6,985 bases of DNA, from the NCBI GenBank assembly GCA_035646975.1, contig DASROJ010000074.1, positions 1 through 6,985 of the forward strand, in the 5' to 3' direction. Positions 4,536-6,985 of this stretch are shown piece by piece. Both the position numbers and the translations under genes were made by a program. The stretch's first letter is position 1. Every line of letters begins with the position of its first letter. The notes under the pieces are model-generated. The model was not told the origin of the DNA. It did no database searches and was given only the letters and a program-made list of their open reading frames with translations. The DNA is from DASROJ01 sp035646975. Lineage in GTDB: Bacteria > Acidobacteriota > Polarisedimenticolia > JACPZX01 > DASXTC01.

Positions 4536-6985
4536 GTGACGCCCGAAGAGATCAAGGCGACTCTCAATCTACCTCGCACCTCCTTCAGCATGAAGGCGAA
4601 CCTGCCGCAACGCGAGCCGGTGATGCTGAAGAAGTGGGAGGAGGGCGGGCTCTACGCGAAGATCCGCGCGGCCGCCGGCGGGCGGCCCCGGTTCGTTCTG
4701 CATGACGGACCGCCCTACGCCAACGGCCGCATCCACCTCGGCCAGAGCCTCAACAAGATCCTCAAGGACTTCATCGTGAAATCCCGCTCGATGATGGGGT
4801 TCGACGCCCCCTACGTACCGGGCTGGGATTGTCACGGACTGCCGATAGAGCTGCAGGTGGATCGGGAGCTTGGCGGGAAGAAAAACCAGATGGAGCCGCT
4901 GCAGATCCGCGAAGCCTGCCGCAAGTACGCCGAGAAATACATCGACCTGCAGCGGGAGGACTTCCGCCGGCTGGGGATCTTCGGCGACTGGCAGCATCCG
5001 TATCGGACCATCGACCCGGGCTACGAAGCCACCATCGTGCAGGAGCTGGCCGGTTTCGTCCGCCGCGGCACCGTCTACAAGGGCAAGAAGCCGGTCCACT
5101 GGTGCGCCACCTGCAGGACGGCCCTGGCCGAGGCGGAGGTCGAATACGCGGAGCATACCTCCCCCTCCATCACGGTTCGATTCCCGGTCGATCTCGGGGC
5201 ACGCTTCCCCGAGCTGGCAGGGCGCAGCGCCAGCATTCCGATCTGGACCACCACGCCATGGACCCTGCCGGCCAACCTCGCCATCGCCCTGCGCTCCGAC
5301 GCCGCCTACGTCGTCCTGGAGGCCAAGGCGCCCTCGGGCGGCGGCCGCTCCGAGCTGTTCGTCATCGCCGAGGCGCTCGAAAGCGCCTTCGCGCAGACCG
5401 CGAAGCTCTCCGACGCGCGTGTGGTGCTGAGGGTGCAGGCATCGAAGCTGGCCGGGCTGAAAGCGCGCCATCCGTTCATCGACCGGGAGTCGCTGGTGAT
5501 TCTCTCGGACCATGTGACGCTCGACACCGGCACCGGGTGCGTGCACACGGCGCCTGGCCACGGCCAGGAGGACTACATCGCCGGGGTGAAGAACAATCTG
5601 CCCATCTACACACCGGTGGACGACGCCGGGCGGTTCACCGCCGATGTCGAGGGGTTCGCCGGACGCGAAGTGTTCGAGTCCAACGAGGACATCATCAAGC
5701 TGGTGGACTCGCGCGGCATGCTGCTGGCCCGGTCCGACATCCGGCACCAGTACCCGCACTGCTGGCGCAGCAGGAACCCGGTGATCTTCCGCGCGACGCT
5801 GCAGTGGTTCATCGCCATGGACGGGGCGGACCTCCGGAACAAATGCCTGGCCGCGATCCGGACCGTGCGATGGATCCCGGCCTGGGGCGAGGAGCGGATG
5901 TCCAACATGGTCGAGCATCGGCCCGACTGGTGCATCTCGCGCCAGCGTTCCTGGGGCGTGCCGATCCCCGCGTTTGCCTGCGAGGGATGCGGTCAGTCGA
6001 TGATGGAGGAGCGCTCGCTGGCGAAGGTGGCCGACTGCTTCCACAAGGAAGGAGCCGACGCCTGGTGGAAGCGTCCGGTCTCGGATTTTCTGGAAGCCGG
6101 CACCGCCTGCCCCGGCTGCGGCGGAAAGTCGTTTCGAAAGGAGTCCGACATCATCGACGTCTGGTTCGAGTCGGGCGTCTCGCACGCAGCGGTGCTCACC
6201 TCGCGGCCGGAGCTGACCTGGCCGGCCAACGTCTATCTCGAGGGCCACGATCAGTACCGCGGATGGTTCAACTCGAGCCTCCTGGTCGGCGTCGCCAACC
6301 GGCAGCGCCCCCCGTACGACGAGGTCATCACGCATGGATTCACGCTGGATGGCCAGGGCCAGAAGATGTCCAAGTCGCTCGGCAATGTGATCAGCCCCCA
6401 GGACGTCACCGGCAAAATGGGAGCCGAGGTGCTTCGGCTCTGGGTCTCGATGGTGAACTACATCGACGACATGAAACTGTCCGATGAAATCCTGGATCGC
6501 AATGTCGAGGCCTACCGGAAACTGCGCAACACCTTTCGCTACCTCCTGAGCAACATCCCGGACTTCGACCCGGCAACGGGGCTCGTGGAGGAAAACGACA
6601 TGGTCGAGATCGATCGTTGGGCGATGTCGCAGCTCGACGACCTGACCCGGCGCGTGCTGTCGGCCTACGAAGCCTACGAGTTCCACACCGTTCACCACGC
6701 CTTGCACAACTTCTGCACCGTGACGATGTCGAGCCTCTACCTGGACATCCTGAAGGACCGCCTCTACACCAGCGTGCCCTGGTCCAACGATCGGCGCTCC
6801 GCCCAGACGGCCATCTATCTCATCGCGCATGCCGTGTGCCGGCTCATGGCGCCGATCCTTCCGTTCACCGCCGAGGAGATCTGGGAGACGCTGCCCCGCG
6901 CCAAGGGCGATCCGGAATCGGTCCACCTGGCCCTTTTTCCGAAGCCGGCCGACGCCAGCGCTGCCCGCGCCGGAATGCTGCAGGA
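4536..6985 (+). CDS. ileS: Isoleucyl-tRNA synthetase (IleRS), 3' end missing
   Basis: Class I synthetase that charges tRNA-Ile with isoleucine and hydrolyses misactivated or mischarged valine. The window holds 816 codons; the family is usually about 920-960 residues, so roughly the last 100-150 are off the right edge, including any C-terminal zinc motif. The N-terminus TLNLPRTSFSMKANLPQREP is typical. The HIGH-motif position reads H67-L-G-Q70. GWDCHGLPIE is at 96-105. The CP1 editing domain has the Thr-rich TTTPWTLPAN from T238 and the editing aspartate D346 in PGHGQED. A zinc ribbon (C482-x2-C485, C525-x2-C528) sits in the connective region, with DVWFESG at 541-547, EGHDQYRGWF from 569, and KMSKS at 610-614. 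A helical anticodon-binding domain follows, to ILPFTAEEIWETLP. GTG is chosen because GGAG lies 6 nt upstream and the protein then begins MTPEEIKATLNLP as in homologues; in-frame ATGs at 4515 and 4506 would add 7 or 10 residues. Divergent from the tRNA-thiolation operon. Confidence 0.98.
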   Translation, partial: MTPEEIKATLNLPRTSFSMKANLPQREPVMLKKWEEGGLYAKIRAAAGGRPRFVLHDGPPYANGRIHLGQSLNKILKDFIVKSRSMMGFDAPYVPGWDCHGLPIELQVDRELGGKKNQMEPLQIREACRKYAEKYIDLQREDFRRLGIFGDWQHPYRTIDPGYEATIVQELAGFVRRGTVYKGKKPVHWCATCRTALAEAEVEYAEHTSPSITVRFPVDLGARFPELAGRSASIPIWTTTPWTLPANLAIALRSDAAYVVLEAKAPSGGGRSELFVIAEALESAFAQTAKLSDARVVLRVQASKLAGLKARHPFIDRESLVILSDHVTLDTGTGCVHTAPGHGQEDYIAGVKNNLPIYTPVDDAGRFTADVEGFAGREVFESNEDIIKLVDSRGMLLARSDIRHQYPHCWRSRNPVIFRATLQWFIAMDGADLRNKCLAAIRTVRWIPAWGEERMSNMVEHRPDWCISRQRSWGVPIPAFACEGCGQSMMEERSLAKVADCFHKEGADAWWKRPVSDFLEAGTACPGCGGKSFRKESDIIDVWFESGVSHAAVLTSRPELTWPANVYLEGHDQYRGWFNSSLLVGVANRQRPPYDEVITHGFTLDGQGQKMSKSLGNVISPQDVTGKMGAEVLRLWVSMVNYIDDMKLSDEILDRNVEAYRKLRNTFRYLLSNIPDFDPATGLVEENDMVEIDRWAMSQLDDLTRRVLSAYEAYEFHTVHHALHNFCTVTMSSLYLDILKDRLYTSVPWSNDRRSAQTAIYLIAHAVCRLMAPILPFTAEEIWETLPRAKGDPESVHLALFPKPADASAARAGMLQ

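Noticed and set aside
4469..4705. A TTG-started leader ORF with GPNGPNGPTG before ileS
   Set aside because: The collagen-like run is only the 9-nt DNA repeat read in another frame; the ORF then overlaps ileS, and has no ribosome-binding site.
4569..6926. A 785-codon open frame on the minus strand opposite ileS
   Set aside because: Antisense shadow of a GC-rich gene; ileS in the plus frame has every family motif, and the antisense text has none.

Overview
This is a GC-rich (roughly two-thirds G+C) bacterial chromosomal segment built around translation and tRNA maturation. The third codon positions of the real genes are strongly G/C. The proteins read most like Acidobacteriota or deltaproteobacteria/Myxococcota homologues, but that placement is an impression from sequence style (the IleRS N-terminus and the CxxC form of MnmA), not a search result.

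Layout: (1) Bases 1-258, minus strand: the N-terminal part of an exported protein of unknown function. It has a clear Sec-type signal peptide, runs off the left edge, and has a TATACT -10 box placed so that its mRNA would be leaderless. (2) Bases 259-869: a gene-poor stretch. It holds a candidate divergent promoter, a small plus-strand ORF with good codon statistics but no good start, and the broken N-terminal part of a Fic-family gene. The Fic remnant lies directly after the 3' end of the next gene. (3) Bases 870-944, minus strand: tRNA-Gly(CCC) with encoded CCA. (4) Bases 985-4396, minus strand: a tight three-gene operon, cysteine desulfurase -> mnmA -> zinc-dependent alcohol dehydrogenase. 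The junctions are ATGA and GTGA four-base overlaps. (5) Bases 4397-4535: a divergent intergenic region with a perfect TTGACA -35 for the rightward gene, a probable extended -10 for the leftward operon, and a short leader with mutually exclusive hairpins. (6) Bases 4536-6985, plus strand: ileS, the largest gene here, truncated by the right edge.

How the genes work together: the desulfurase takes sulfur from cysteine as an enzyme persulfide and very probably passes it to MnmA, which thiolates U34 of tRNA Lys/Glu/Gln. Adjacent desulfurase-mnmA pairs are known from other bacteria (for example yrvO-mnmA in Bacillus). The alcohol dehydrogenase has no obvious link to this pathway although its start overlaps the mnmA stop. 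IleRS and the tRNA-Gly gene add to the translation theme. I see no CRISPR array, insertion sequence or intact mobile element. No undescribed multi-gene system is convincingly present. The most unusual points are the Fic remnant flush with the tRNA end, the HLGQ form of the IleRS HIGH motif, the signs of leaderless transcription, and the ADH coupled to tRNA thiolation.
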